Below are positions 1 through 7,266 of a DNA stretch of 41,379 bases, piece after piece. The DNA comes from Rhodococcus yananensis (lineage in GTDB: Bacteria; Actinomycetota; Actinomycetes; Mycobacteriales; Mycobacteriaceae). A model generated the notes under the pieces. The model was not told the DNA's origin, searched no databases, and was given only the letters and a program-made list of their open reading frames with translations. The DNA lies in assembly GCF_020515525.1 (NCBI RefSeq), contig NZ_JAIYEP010000037.1:1-41379 (forward strand), written 5' to 3'. The stretch's first letter is position 1. Each line of letters starts with the position of its first letter. The position numbers and the translations under genes were made by a program.

Positions 1-462
1 TCGGCGCATCCGGGTGCGTTGGCGGCGATGAAGGAGATCATCGGGGCCGAGGACATCGACAGGGCGCAGTTGGCGATCGCGGCGTTCGAACGGGACTACG
101 GCGCGAAGTATCCGAAGGCAGTCAAGAAGATCGTCGACGACGCCGAGGTGCTGCTCGAATACTTCCGGTATCCCGCCGAACATTGGGTGCATCTACGCAC
201 GACGAATCCCATCGAATCTACTTTTGCGACGGTGCGGCTTCGGACCAGGGTGACCAAAGGCCCGGGCTCGAGGGCGGCGGGTATGGCGATGGCCTACAAG
301 CTGATCGAGGCGGCGCAGTCGCGGTGGCGGGCGGTCAACGCTCCGCAGTTGGTGGCGTTGGTGCGGGCGGGCGCGTTGTTCCACAAGGGCAAGCTCCTCG
401 AACGGCCGGTCGACATCACCCCGGATCCGTCACCGGATACTCCGGTGTCTGAGGTCGCCTGA
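1..462 (+). CDS. IS256-family transposase, C-terminal part (5' end outside window)
   Basis: The frame is open from the first base (S-A-H-P-G-A-L-A-A-M), so the gene begins upstream and only about 153 residues are seen. The stretch H-W-V-H-L-R-T-T-N-P-I-E-S-T-F-A-T-V-R is the signature around the catalytic Glu of the DDE triad in IS256-family (mutator-type) transposases. The two catalytic Asp residues would lie upstream. The protein would catalyse cut-and-paste or copy-out transposition of its own element. The C-terminus (PDITPDPSPDTP-like tail) is short and acidic, as in many actinobacterial copies. The stop is followed by an A/T-rich end that looks like the element's terminal repeat. Whether the complete copy is functional cannot be judged from here. 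Confidence 0.9.
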   Translation, partial: SAHPGALAAMKEIIGAEDIDRAQLAIAAFERDYGAKYPKAVKKIVDDAEVLLEYFRYPAEHWVHLRTTNPIESTFATVRLRTRVTKGPGSRAAGMAMAYKLIEAAQSRWRAVNAPQLVALVRAGALFHKGKLLERPVDITPDPSPDTPVSEVA

Positions 463-465
463 CAA

Positions 466-497
466 ACCGAGATCCACAGGTATTGACAATTCCTCGC
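466..497. repeat. Probable right terminal inverted repeat of the IS256-like element
   Basis: Directly after the transposase stop comes the motif GAGATCCACAGGTATTGACA, ending in ATTCCTC. Actinobacterial IS256-type elements commonly end in such a sequence, which contains a TTGACA hexamer (483-488). The partner repeat is outside the window, so the exact boundary and any target duplication cannot be determined. The TTGACA could act as an outward -35 element. Confidence 0.5.
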
Positions 498-655
498 CCG
501 TCGACGCCATCATCCGAAAGCATGTTCGAAGTGTAGCCGGACCCTCCGACAAGAAATGAAAATCCACCAGAAGTGGAAATCCGGACGGTGCTTCCGATCT
601 GGAGAACCCCCATTCGGGTTGACGCTCATCGTCACACGTGGGACCATCCCTGCAC

Positions 656-1387
656 CGACCTGAATACAGGTCGACCCCGGCTGGTGCTGGAACACCGAAC
701 CGGGGTCTGGGCACACGACAGAACGGAACTGTCATGCACCGTAGGGTGGAGTCTATCCACACGCCCCCAGGGGGCGCTTCTCATGGTTCGGTCTTCGATA
801 CCGACCCTCTTCGTCTCACCTCGCCGGGGTCTTCGCTGACGTCCTGATCTTCCGAGCCTCTCGACCCATCCGGTCGAGGGGCCCGAGGTGTTTCGTTTCG
901 ACGTGCGCGCGGGCCGTTCCGGTAGCCGCGGCGCGTCGGGCATTCGTCGCTCATCACCCGAGGTCCGACGTCAGCGCAATTCGACGCTGCGCGCAGGGGT
1001 GCCTTCCCGTGCGTGAAACCGACTGGGCGCCAGTACCTTCGTCTCCACAGCTGGCGGTGGAGCACCCGCTCGTGAGGGTCGACACGAACGACCGGGTTCA
1101 GCGTGAGCCGCACGTCACCTCCGACGTGGGGCCAGAAGCGTTGGCCGAGATGGTCTATCGGGGTATGGCGACCGGGCAGCTGTGGGGAAGGGGCCGAAGG
1201 CAAGCTCAGGGACCCGCAGGGTCTCCGTACGGTCGGGCACAGCCGCCCGCAGGGCGTCGTCTGGCCAGGCCACCGAGCCCGGGCAGAACCCCATCGAGTT
1301 CCCGGCCGAGAGTTGAGGAGCAGCCCCGCTTACTGCGGGCCGGACTGTAGCCCCCCGTGGACTGGTTTCGTGCACCTCCGCAGGGGG
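656..1387 (+). ncRNA. Candidate large structured non-coding RNA, about 730 nt
   Basis: No ORF here looks like a protein, and in-frame codons show no actinobacterial bias. Instead the + strand folds into consecutive perfect or near-perfect stems: 656-662/667-673; 673-680/700-707 with inner 683-686/693-696; 717-721/729-733; 746-750/756-760; 762-767/771-776; 789-792/800-803; 817-823/884-890 enclosing 857-866/872-881; 908-912/926-930; 934-939/965-970; 972-976/985-989; 1022-1026/1030-1034; 1043-1048/1057-1062; 1111-1116/1123-1128; 1130-1134/1142-1146; 1174-1177 plus 1179-1184 with 1238-1243 plus 1245-1248 enclosing 1209-1215/1219-1225; 1325-1329/1335-1339; 1352-1361/1377-1387. The wobble pairs at 859/879, 1210/1224 and 1358/1380 are G-U on the + strand but would be A-C on the minus strand, which fixes the likely orientation. 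Boundaries are approximate. I do not recognise the class. Group II introns, RNase P RNA and tmRNA were considered and do not fit. The stretch 498-655 shows no gene. Confidence 0.55.
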
Positions 1388-1394
1388 ATTGAAA

Positions 1395-1634
1395 TCAAGG
1401 CAGGAGATCGAAGTACTGCGGACGGGCCTTCATTGCGTGGATAAGAAGTTCGTTTCCACTGTCGAAACGCAGTACGACTAGTTCCAGTAGACGGCCCTTC
1501 CGGTCGAAACCGAGTCGGAATTCTCGCGTGGGATGGTCGTCATCGAGGTCGGCTGCATAGACGTGATGCTGAGCCGCGTGGAGGCTGTCGGTCTCGTCGA
1601 TTCCATGCTTGAGTGCGGATTTATGTGCCTTCAC
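1395..1634 (-). CDS. Toxin of a type II toxin-antitoxin pair
   Basis: 79 residues starting at GTG. The body E-F-R-L-G-F-D-R-K-G-R-L-L-E-L-V-V-L followed by the C-terminal L-I-H-A-M-K-A-R-P-Q-Y matches a small actinobacterial protein family annotated as toxins. Its size and fold pattern resemble BrnT/DUF4258-like RNase toxins. The start overlaps the stop of the upstream ribbon-helix-helix gene by 4 nt (GTGA), which is the usual antitoxin-then-toxin arrangement with translational coupling. The likely role is cleavage of cellular RNA when free of antitoxin, but catalytic residues cannot be assigned with confidence. The gene ends only a few bases from the 3' side of the structured RNA candidate, which is transcribed towards it. 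Confidence 0.7.
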   Translation of the reverse strand: MKAHKSALKHGIDETDSLHAAQHHVYAADLDDDHPTREFRLGFDRKGRLLELVVLRFDSGNELLIHAMKARPQYFDLLP

Positions 1635-1891
1635 GCGACCTGAGTCCAGGCGCGGATCGCTTCTCGAATCGCCTCCGACCTGGACACATGCTCCTTCTCT
1701 GCCCGCGCGTTCAGTGCCTGCAGCAACGCTTCGTCCATGCGGACCGGGACCACTGTTGCGGGGCCGTCTCCGATGGTCGGGCGACCACGCTTACGTAAGG
1801 TGGGGACGTCGTAGCCTGCCTCGGCTTCGTTGGCCCAGCCTTCGATCATCTCGTCGGTGACGGGGGTTCCGTCGATCGTCTCACCAGCCAT
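1631..1891 (-). CDS. Ribbon-helix-helix (CopG-type) antitoxin
   Basis: 86 residues from the ATG that opens M-A-G-E-T-I-D-G. A longer in-frame extension upstream is rejected because it lacks protein-like sequence and would read through the promoter. The C-terminal half (about 45-80: V-P-V-R-M-D-E-A-L-L-Q-A-L-N-A-R-A then S-R-S-E-A-I-R-E-A-I) is a ribbon-helix-helix DNA-binding fold. The N-terminal half probably wraps the toxin. It should neutralise the adjacent toxin and repress its own promoter. The gene seems to be translated without a leader, because a TACACT -10 box lies just 7 nt upstream of the ATG. Confidence 0.78.
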   Translation of the reverse strand: MAGETIDGTPVTDEMIEGWANEAEAGYDVPTLRKRGRPTIGDGPATVVPVRMDEALLQALNARAEKEHVSRSEAIREAIRAWTQVA

Positions 1892-1898
1892 ACTCAAT

Positions 1899-1904
1899 AG
1901 TGTA
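1899..1904 (-). promoter_or_regulatory. Probable -10 box (TACACT) of the toxin-antitoxin operon
   Basis: On the minus strand TTACACTATTGAGT precedes the ATG. TACACT sits 7 nt before the start codon, so transcription should begin at or next to the ATG (leaderless). TACaCT and AGTA form a small dyad that could be the antitoxin operator. No good -35 is seen. Confidence 0.45.
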
Positions 1905-2081
1905 ATACGAAATGGGGCTGGCCTGAACTCGCACGTAGAAGGCCAATACGCCACGAGCGCCGCACCGACGGCTACTGGTCCGGTCGTAAGTCGACCCAGC
2001 TCGCTCGGAGGTACTACTGGCGGCGGTCGTAGCGCGGCGCGCGCGCTGCCTGAGGTTGTGTGCGTTCGTTTGCAGCAATCG

Positions 2082-2660
2082 TCAGGCGTCGGTGGCTCGC
2101 CCGAGGACATGCGCCGCGAACGCACGGTTGTGGTACTGCGCGTACGGGCCGCGACCCTTGCCGACGAGCAGCTCGGCTAGGGGGCGGATCGCGGCGGCGA
2201 GAGGCAGGCCGAAGAACTGTTCGTCGGCCCCATCGTCGGACAGGAACCAGTCGATGACGACACCGTCGCCGTCCGCCGACGCCATCCCGGTGCGATGGAA
2301 ACGCAGCAGTGGGAGGCTGTCCTCCAATTGCTCGACGGTCTTCGAGGTGGCGGCGCCGAGAGCGGACTCCGACACATACAGGGCGATGCGGTAGTCCACG
2401 ATGTCGTTTCCCTCGAGGTAGCGCTCGACGTACAGCACTTCCATCGGCCCGACGTTCAGCGTGAAGAGACGTTGCATCTGGGCGGTCCTGTTCGTGGTGG
2501 GGAGCGCGCTCAGCGTCCACCGGTCCACTTCCGCGCCGGCCGGGTCGTCGAAGGCGTCGGCCAAGAAGTCGGCGACGAGGTCGACTCCGGGGTCGAAGAA
2601 CGGGTCCCGTTGCAGTTCGGCGAAGTTCTCGTCGCTGGCGGAAGGGTGGAGTGTTTTCAC
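2082..2660 (-). CDS. Protein of unknown function in the restriction locus
   Basis: 192 residues starting at GTG, preceded by a GAGGAC ribosome-binding site and only 13 nt after the mrr stop, so it is very probably co-transcribed with the restriction genes. I do not recognise the family. The protein is acidic, with no signal peptide, no membrane segment and no obvious enzymatic motif. It opens with Asp/Phe-rich helices (F-F-D-P-G-V-D-L-V-A-D-F-L-A-D-A-F) and has a central beta-rich part (M-E-V-L-Y-V-E-R-Y-L). Its position suggests an accessory factor of the Mrr or type I system, but that is inference from context only. Confidence 0.6.
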   Translation of the reverse strand: MKTLHPSASDENFAELQRDPFFDPGVDLVADFLADAFDDPAGAEVDRWTLSALPTTNRTAQMQRLFTLNVGPMEVLYVERYLEGNDIVDYRIALYVSESALGAATSKTVEQLEDSLPLLRFHRTGMASADGDGVVIDWFLSDDGADEQFFGLPLAAAIRPLAELLVGKGRGPYAQYHNRAFAAHVLGRATDA

Positions 2661-2673
2661 GGGTGTCCTCGGT

Positions 2674-3612
2674 TCATTCGAAGTAGTCTTCGTCCACTTC
2701 GACGACGGTGAAGGTCTGCCGGGTCTGCACGGCCACTCCGTATCGGATCATCAACGACGCCAAGCGCCCACCATCGATGAGGATGATGCGGGTGCCGATG
2801 TTCTGCGCGTACTCGCGGGCACCGGAGGTGAAGGAGCTGGTGGTGATGAATACACCGCGGGCGGCACCGACGCCGTGCAGGGCACCGACGAACGCCTGAA
2901 TCTCCGGCCGACCAACTGTATTGTCTGCGGCGTAGCGCTTGGCCTGCACGTAGATGCGTTCGAGTCCGAGGGGGTCCTGATCGATGACCCCGTCCACGCC
3001 GCCGTCACCGGAGCCGCCGATGCGGGTGGCCTTTCCCTCGGTACCGCCGTATCCCATGGCTACGAGCACGTCGAGGACGGACTGCTCCAGAAAGTCGGGG
3101 TGCTGCCCGCGCAGTCGTGTCAGCAAGTCTGTCGCGACCTCCGAATGCAACCGAGTGACGCCACTCTCGATCTGTTCGAGAGGGTCAGCTTCACTCTCGT
3201 CCTGTGCGGCAGTACTGGCCTGGCCGGGTTCGGATTTCGATGTACTCCGGACTACGGGAACGTAGTCCTGGTACGCGGGAATAGCTTTCAGCGTTTTCTC
3301 GGTGATTCCGTCCGGGTGCTGCGCGAGCAGGGCGCGGCCGGTGTCGGTGATGGTGAACGTGGCGCGTGCCGGTTTGTCGACGAGTTGCGCACGGAAGAGT
3401 CCGCTCAAGGTCCATCCGATCCTGTTGTCGAAGCGGCTCTGTCCGGACGCCAGCGCCTCAGCCCGCTGCTCGGCCGTGAGGCCGACATGATCTGCGACTG
3501 CTTCGTGCAACTCTCGCTTCCGCCACGTTGCGCCGTCAGCGAGCACCTCCAGCACTGGAGTAAGAAAGCCGGACCACACCGGCATCGCCGACACGGGGCC
3601 CGGCGCCGTCAC
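2674..3612 (-). CDS. mrr: Mrr-family restriction endonuclease
   Basis: 312 residues. The N-terminal part (about 10-95) is a winged-helix Mrr_N-like DNA-binding domain with the pattern W-x-G-F-L-T-P-V-L-E-V-L. The C-terminal part (about 165-300) is the PD-(D/E)XK Mrr catalytic domain, showing G-S-G-D-G-G-V-D-G-V-I (Asp203/Asp207) and Y-V-Q-A-K (Gln223, Lys225), the expected catalytic set D...QxK. Mrr enzymes cut DNA carrying foreign methylation (type IV). The start overlaps the hsdS stop by 4 nt (ATGA), so the nuclease is made from the same message as the type I specificity subunit. This placement, with no HsdR nearby, is unusual. Confidence 0.9.
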   Translation of the reverse strand: MTAPGPVSAMPVWSGFLTPVLEVLADGATWRKRELHEAVADHVGLTAEQRAEALASGQSRFDNRIGWTLSGLFRAQLVDKPARATFTITDTGRALLAQHPDGITEKTLKAIPAYQDYVPVVRSTSKSEPGQASTAAQDESEADPLEQIESGVTRLHSEVATDLLTRLRGQHPDFLEQSVLDVLVAMGYGGTEGKATRIGGSGDGGVDGVIDQDPLGLERIYVQAKRYAADNTVGRPEIQAFVGALHGVGAARGVFITTSSFTSGAREYAQNIGTRIILIDGGRLASLMIRYGVAVQTRQTFTVVEVDEDYFE

Positions 3613-4784
3613 AGCTCGCCCCGGAAGGCGCGGGCTTGGAGGGAGGAGAAGAGGGCGTCGAGTTCGGTTAGGGCGGTGTGATGCTTCACCCGTTCGTCCA
3701 ATACCAAACCAACATGCGCTTCAAAGGCTCGCTGATGAGCCAAGGGTGGAGACGGTATTCGAATGCCTTTCACCATCGACAGATTGAGGTTCTTCTGACG
3801 TACGCCACGCTGAACGCGCCGGAATTCATCGCGACCCACAGCGACCGCGAAGTAGACGTATGGGGTCGATGCAGCGTCAGGGTTGATCGATGCAAACGCG
3901 ATCGCCTGGTTGCAAGAGCAATCCTTGGTTGCGATGCTTGACTTCAAAGCAGCTGTGTCGTACATGCCGAGCAGCAAAGAACCTGCTGGTACAGCTTTCG
4001 CGCTAGTCTCCTTGATGGCAGCTTCAGTTAGTTGTTCGTGGCTCACCGAGACATACATCTCGTTCAGTTCTCCGGACGAGAACCACGGGATGTTTCCCTC
4101 AAAGTAACTCTTCGAGGTGCGAGGCGGCGTTCCTCCGCTCTGCCACTTACCCAATTCTCCGAGTGAAACGGTCTGCAGGCCCTTCGAGTTGAACGCTGGA
4201 TGGCCGAACATGTCGATGAAGATCGAACGGGTCAGCGCGTCGAGGCGGGCGAGGGCTGCGCGGCGCTTGGCGCGGAGGGCGTCGGCGTGGTCGAGGATCG
4301 CCGCGATCCGCCGCTGCTCCTCAACCGGGGGCAGCGGAATCAACCATCGTGCGAGAGCCGCCCGTCCGAGGTGATTGATTCCAGTTCCTCGTGATCCACG
4401 CACAAACTCGCCAGACTCCGCCTCGTGACGGAAGAAATGCAGAAGGTAGCGAGAGTCCACTTGCTCACTAGGCCGAACCCGGAGGAGTGTGTTCTGGAAT
4501 GCGCAGTTGTCGAGTTCCCCTTGCCAGAGCGCGGGCTTTCCAACCTCGCGCGGTGATCCGGATGCCTCATTGAGAAGGATATCGCCGGGTTCCAGACGGA
4601 ACTGCGCCAACTCGGCGTTCGTGAAGTTCATCTCCTTCACGTCGTCGAGGAGCAGCCCACTCCACCCCACGTTGGCGGCGCGCAGGTACTTCCGCATGTT
4701 CGGGCCATCGTGATTCTTTGGTGAGCGTTGGCGCCCGAGTTTGACCTCAGCGACCTCGGCCAACGGCACGATCGTCCCGCTCAC
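3609..4784 (-). CDS. hsdS: Type I restriction-modification specificity subunit HsdS
   Basis: 391 residues with the canonical two-half layout. TRD1 is about 1-135. It is followed by the conserved helix P-L-P-P-V-E-E-Q-R-R-I-A-A-I-L-D-H-A-D-A-L-R. TRD2 starts near S-L-G-E-L-G-K-W-Q-S-G-G-T-P, and a second helix S-P-P-L-A-H-Q-R-A-F closes the protein. It defines the bipartite DNA target for HsdM. It starts at GTG and overlaps the hsdM stop by 4 nt. The two target-recognition regions (roughly 3660-4110 and 4380-4720) are visibly richer in A/T than neighbouring DNA, consistent with acquisition of specificity domains by recombination. The recognition sequence cannot be predicted from the protein. 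Confidence 0.92.
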   Translation of the reverse strand: MSGTIVPLAEVAEVKLGRQRSPKNHDGPNMRKYLRAANVGWSGLLLDDVKEMNFTNAELAQFRLEPGDILLNEASGSPREVGKPALWQGELDNCAFQNTLLRVRPSEQVDSRYLLHFFRHEAESGEFVRGSRGTGINHLGRAALARWLIPLPPVEEQRRIAAILDHADALRAKRRAALARLDALTRSIFIDMFGHPAFNSKGLQTVSLGELGKWQSGGTPPRTSKSYFEGNIPWFSSGELNEMYVSVSHEQLTEAAIKETSAKAVPAGSLLLGMYDTAALKSSIATKDCSCNQAIAFASINPDAASTPYVYFAVAVGRDEFRRVQRGVRQKNLNLSMVKGIRIPSPPLAHQRAFEAHVGLVLDERVKHHTALTELDALFSSLQARAFRGEL

Positions 4785-6313
4785 GCCAGCATCTCCCGCA
4801 GCTGCGCCATGCCGTCGACGATGTCCTTCTCGAGCCGATCCAGCTCGTCGAGGATCTCGGTTGGCGCTCGGTGCTCGACCTCCTCATGCACGATCTCTTT
4901 GTACCGATTCAGGGACAGGTCGTAGCCCTGCGCGGCGATGTCGTCCTTCGGCACGCAGAAACTCTGCTCGGTTTGCGCACGCTCCAGCTCACCGCCGTCA
5001 CGTTCGTTCCAGCGCCGCAGCACGTCCGGCAGGTTGTTCTTCGAGTGCTCGTCCTCGCTCACCTCCGCGAGCACACCGAGCTTGCCCTCGTCCAACAGCG
5101 GATTGCGCTTGTCGTCCAACGAGAATCCGTCGGCCTGCACGTCGTAGAACCACACATTGTCGGTGCCGCCGGAGTTGGTCTTCGTGAAGAACAGAATCGC
5201 CGTCGACACACCCGCATACGGCTTGAACACACCGGACGGCAGCTTCACGACGGCATCGAGCTTCTGCTCCTCGACAAGAATCCTGCGAAGTTCCTTGTGT
5301 GCCTTGGACGATCCGAACAGCACGCCGTCGGGCACGATCACCGCCGCACGGCCACCCGGCTTGAGCAGGCGCAGGAACAGTGCCAGGAACAGCAGTTCCG
5401 TCTTCTTCGTCTTCGCGATCTGCTGCAGATCCTTCGCGGTGTTCTCGTAGTCGAGGCTGCCCGCGAACGGCGGGTTCGCGAGGATAAGCGAATACGCTTC
5501 GGCATCACCGGTGTTCGCTTCGGCAAGTGAATCGCGGTAACGGATGTCGGGTTGCTCGATGCCGTGCAGCAGCATGTTCATCGACCCGATGCGGAGCATC
5601 GTGTTGTCGAAGTCGAAGCCGTGGAACATCTCGTGGTGGTACTGCTGCTTGCCGGCACCCGCGTTGATGGCGTCCGCGTGATAGCTGCGCATGTACTCCG
5701 ACGCGCCGACGAGGAAGCCGCACGTACCGGACGCCGGGTCCACAATCGTGTCGCCCGGCTTCGGTGCCGTCATGTGCACCATCAGCTCGATGATGTGCCG
5801 CGGCGTACGGAACTGGCCGTTCTGCCCGGCGGCCGCGATCTTCGCGAGCAGGTACTCGTAGATGTCGCCCTTGGTGTCGCGGTTCTCCATCGGCACCTTG
5901 TCCAACCGGTCCACCACCCGCTGCAACATCCCCGCGTTCGGGATGCTCAGCCGCGCGTCCTTCATGAAATGCGCGTAGGTGGACTCCTCGCCGCGCATGT
6001 TCTTGATGAACGGGAACACCCGGTTCGCGACGATGTCGAACATCTCGTCGGCATGCCGGTCCTTGAACACCGACCAGCGCAGGTCGTTGAACGGCCTGCC
6101 GTCCTCATCGTCGCCCTCCGGGAACGGGTTGCCCTCGATCGGGTCGCCGAACAGGTTCGCCTTCTCCAGCGCCCGCGTCTGCTCGTCGTCCAGCCGGCGG
6201 ATGAACAGCAGGTACGTGATCTGTTCCATCACCTCCAGCGGATTGGAGATGCCGCCCGTCCAGAATGCGTCCCAGACTGCATCGACCTTGTTCTTGATGT
6301 CACCGGTGATCAC
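4781..6313 (-). CDS. hsdM: Type I restriction-modification DNA methyltransferase HsdM
   Basis: About 510 residues from the GTG at 6313 (M-I-T-G-D-I-K-N-K-V-D). I prefer this start over an upstream one because HsdM proteins typically begin with M-I-T-G-x-[LI]-K and an AGGCAGG lies upstream. The N-terminal HsdM_N helical domain covers about 1-135. The SAM-binding motif D-P-A-S-G-T-C-G-F is at about 192-200 and the N6-adenine motif N-P-P-F at about 280-283. It methylates adenine in the sequence chosen by HsdS. It is the first gene of the restriction operon and is divergent from the methyltransferase gene at 6422. No hsdR lies upstream or downstream. Confidence 0.93.
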   Translation of the reverse strand: MITGDIKNKVDAVWDAFWTGGISNPLEVMEQITYLLFIRRLDDEQTRALEKANLFGDPIEGNPFPEGDDEDGRPFNDLRWSVFKDRHADEMFDIVANRVFPFIKNMRGEESTYAHFMKDARLSIPNAGMLQRVVDRLDKVPMENRDTKGDIYEYLLAKIAAAGQNGQFRTPRHIIELMVHMTAPKPGDTIVDPASGTCGFLVGASEYMRSYHADAINAGAGKQQYHHEMFHGFDFDNTMLRIGSMNMLLHGIEQPDIRYRDSLAEANTGDAEAYSLILANPPFAGSLDYENTAKDLQQIAKTKKTELLFLALFLRLLKPGGRAAVIVPDGVLFGSSKAHKELRRILVEEQKLDAVVKLPSGVFKPYAGVSTAILFFTKTNSGGTDNVWFYDVQADGFSLDDKRNPLLDEGKLGVLAEVSEDEHSKNNLPDVLRRWNERDGGELERAQTEQSFCVPKDDIAAQGYDLSLNRYKEIVHEEVEHRAPTEILDELDRLEKDIVDGMAQLREMLA

Positions 6314-6421
6314 GGGTACCGCTACCTGCCTGTCCTGCTCGCTCGAGTCCAACAGAACTGTATAGACCACCCCACCGACAAGGTATTGCCCAGGTCGGCA
6401 CATGCGCGGTTAGTGTGAGCT

Positions 6422-7258
6422 GTGACTGAAATCGGAGGCGGTCCGAGCGCGGCGCCACCCCCTGCGACTCTGGTCGCACAACTGAGGTCTGCCGGATGCG
6501 TCTTCGCGGAAGACGAAGCCCGCCTGCTCACCGATGCAGCGCGCAGCCCGTCCGATCTGGAAGACCTCGTACAGCAGCGGATCGACGGCCGACCTCTCGA
6601 GCACGTGCTGGGATGGGCCGAATTCTGCGGTCTGCGGATCAGCGTCGACGCAGATGTCTTCGTCCCACGCCGTCGCACTGAATTTCTCGTGCACTGCGCC
6701 GCCGAAGTCGTTGCACCGGGTTCGTTCGTCGTCGACATGTGCTGCGGCTGCGGTGCGGTCGGGGCTGCGCTCGCCGCTGCCGAACCCGCGATCCGGCTGC
6801 ACGCCGCGGACGTCGATCCCGCGGCGGTCCGTTGCGCGCGGCGCAACCTCGAACGATGCGGCGGCGACGCCCACTGCGGCGATCTCTATGCGGCGCTGCC
6901 CGACACGATGCGAGGCCGCATCGATGTGATCGTCGCCAATGCCCCCTACGTGCCGACGGAGGCGATCGCGACGATGCCGTCGGAGGCACGACTGCACGAG
7001 CCGCGTGTCGCGTTGGACGGCGGTGCCGACGGACTCGACATGCATCGTCGCCTGGCGGTGTCCGCGTCGGAGTGGCTTGCGCCCGGGGGCCACCTGCTGA
7101 TGGAAGCCGGTCTCCGGCAGGTCGAGGCAGCAACCGGGATCCTCGCTGCGGAGGGACTGACAACGGTCGTTCACCGGTCGGACGAATTCGATGCCACCGT
7201 GGTCGTCGGCGTTCCCCGCAGATCGCGACCAGAGTGTAAGGAGATCGGACGCGGGTAG
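6422..7258 (+). CDS. PrmC/HemK-related glutamine N5-methyltransferase
   Basis: 278 residues from a GTG start. The N-terminal helical segment (about 15-65, ending D-G-R-P-L-E-H-V-L-G-W) and the seven-strand SAM-binding domain follow the PrmC/HemK plan. Motif I reads V-V-D-M-C-C-G-C-G-A-V-G (103-114), and the catalytic N-P-P-Y loop appears as N-A-P-Y (173-176). Canonical PrmC methylates the GGQ glutamine of release factors. This branch, with N-A-P-Y and a Cys-rich motif I, is the paralogous family found in actinobacteria beside true prmC, and its substrate is not established. It is followed after 8 nt by the broken aldehyde dehydrogenase, so the two probably form one transcript. Confidence 0.82.
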   Translation: MTEIGGGPSAAPPPATLVAQLRSAGCVFAEDEARLLTDAARSPSDLEDLVQQRIDGRPLEHVLGWAEFCGLRISVDADVFVPRRRTEFLVHCAAEVVAPGSFVVDMCCGCGAVGAALAAAEPAIRLHAADVDPAAVRCARRNLERCGGDAHCGDLYAALPDTMRGRIDVIVANAPYVPTEAIATMPSEARLHEPRVALDGGADGLDMHRRLAVSASEWLAPGGHLLMEAGLRQVEAATGILAAEGLTTVVHRSDEFDATVVVGVPRRSRPECKEIGRG

Positions 7259-7266
7259 ACCGAAGT

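Noticed and set aside
430-1350. Several overlapping open frames of 60-140 codons on both strands between the IS end and the toxin gene
   Set aside because: They have no RBS and no recognisable domain, their sequences are dominated by Arg/Pro/Ser, and they coincide with the dense hairpins. Structured RNA explains the region better.
600-1390. Group II intron, RNase P RNA or tmRNA as identity of the structured block
   Set aside because: No domain V-like hairpin with a GNRA loop and catalytic triad, no RNase P conserved core, no tmRNA tag frame or tRNA-like 3' end, and no reverse transcriptase nearby.
2461-3681. A 406-codon + strand ORF across the Mrr region
   Set aside because: It is the antisense shadow of mrr and its neighbours, which have clear domains and overlapping starts and stops.
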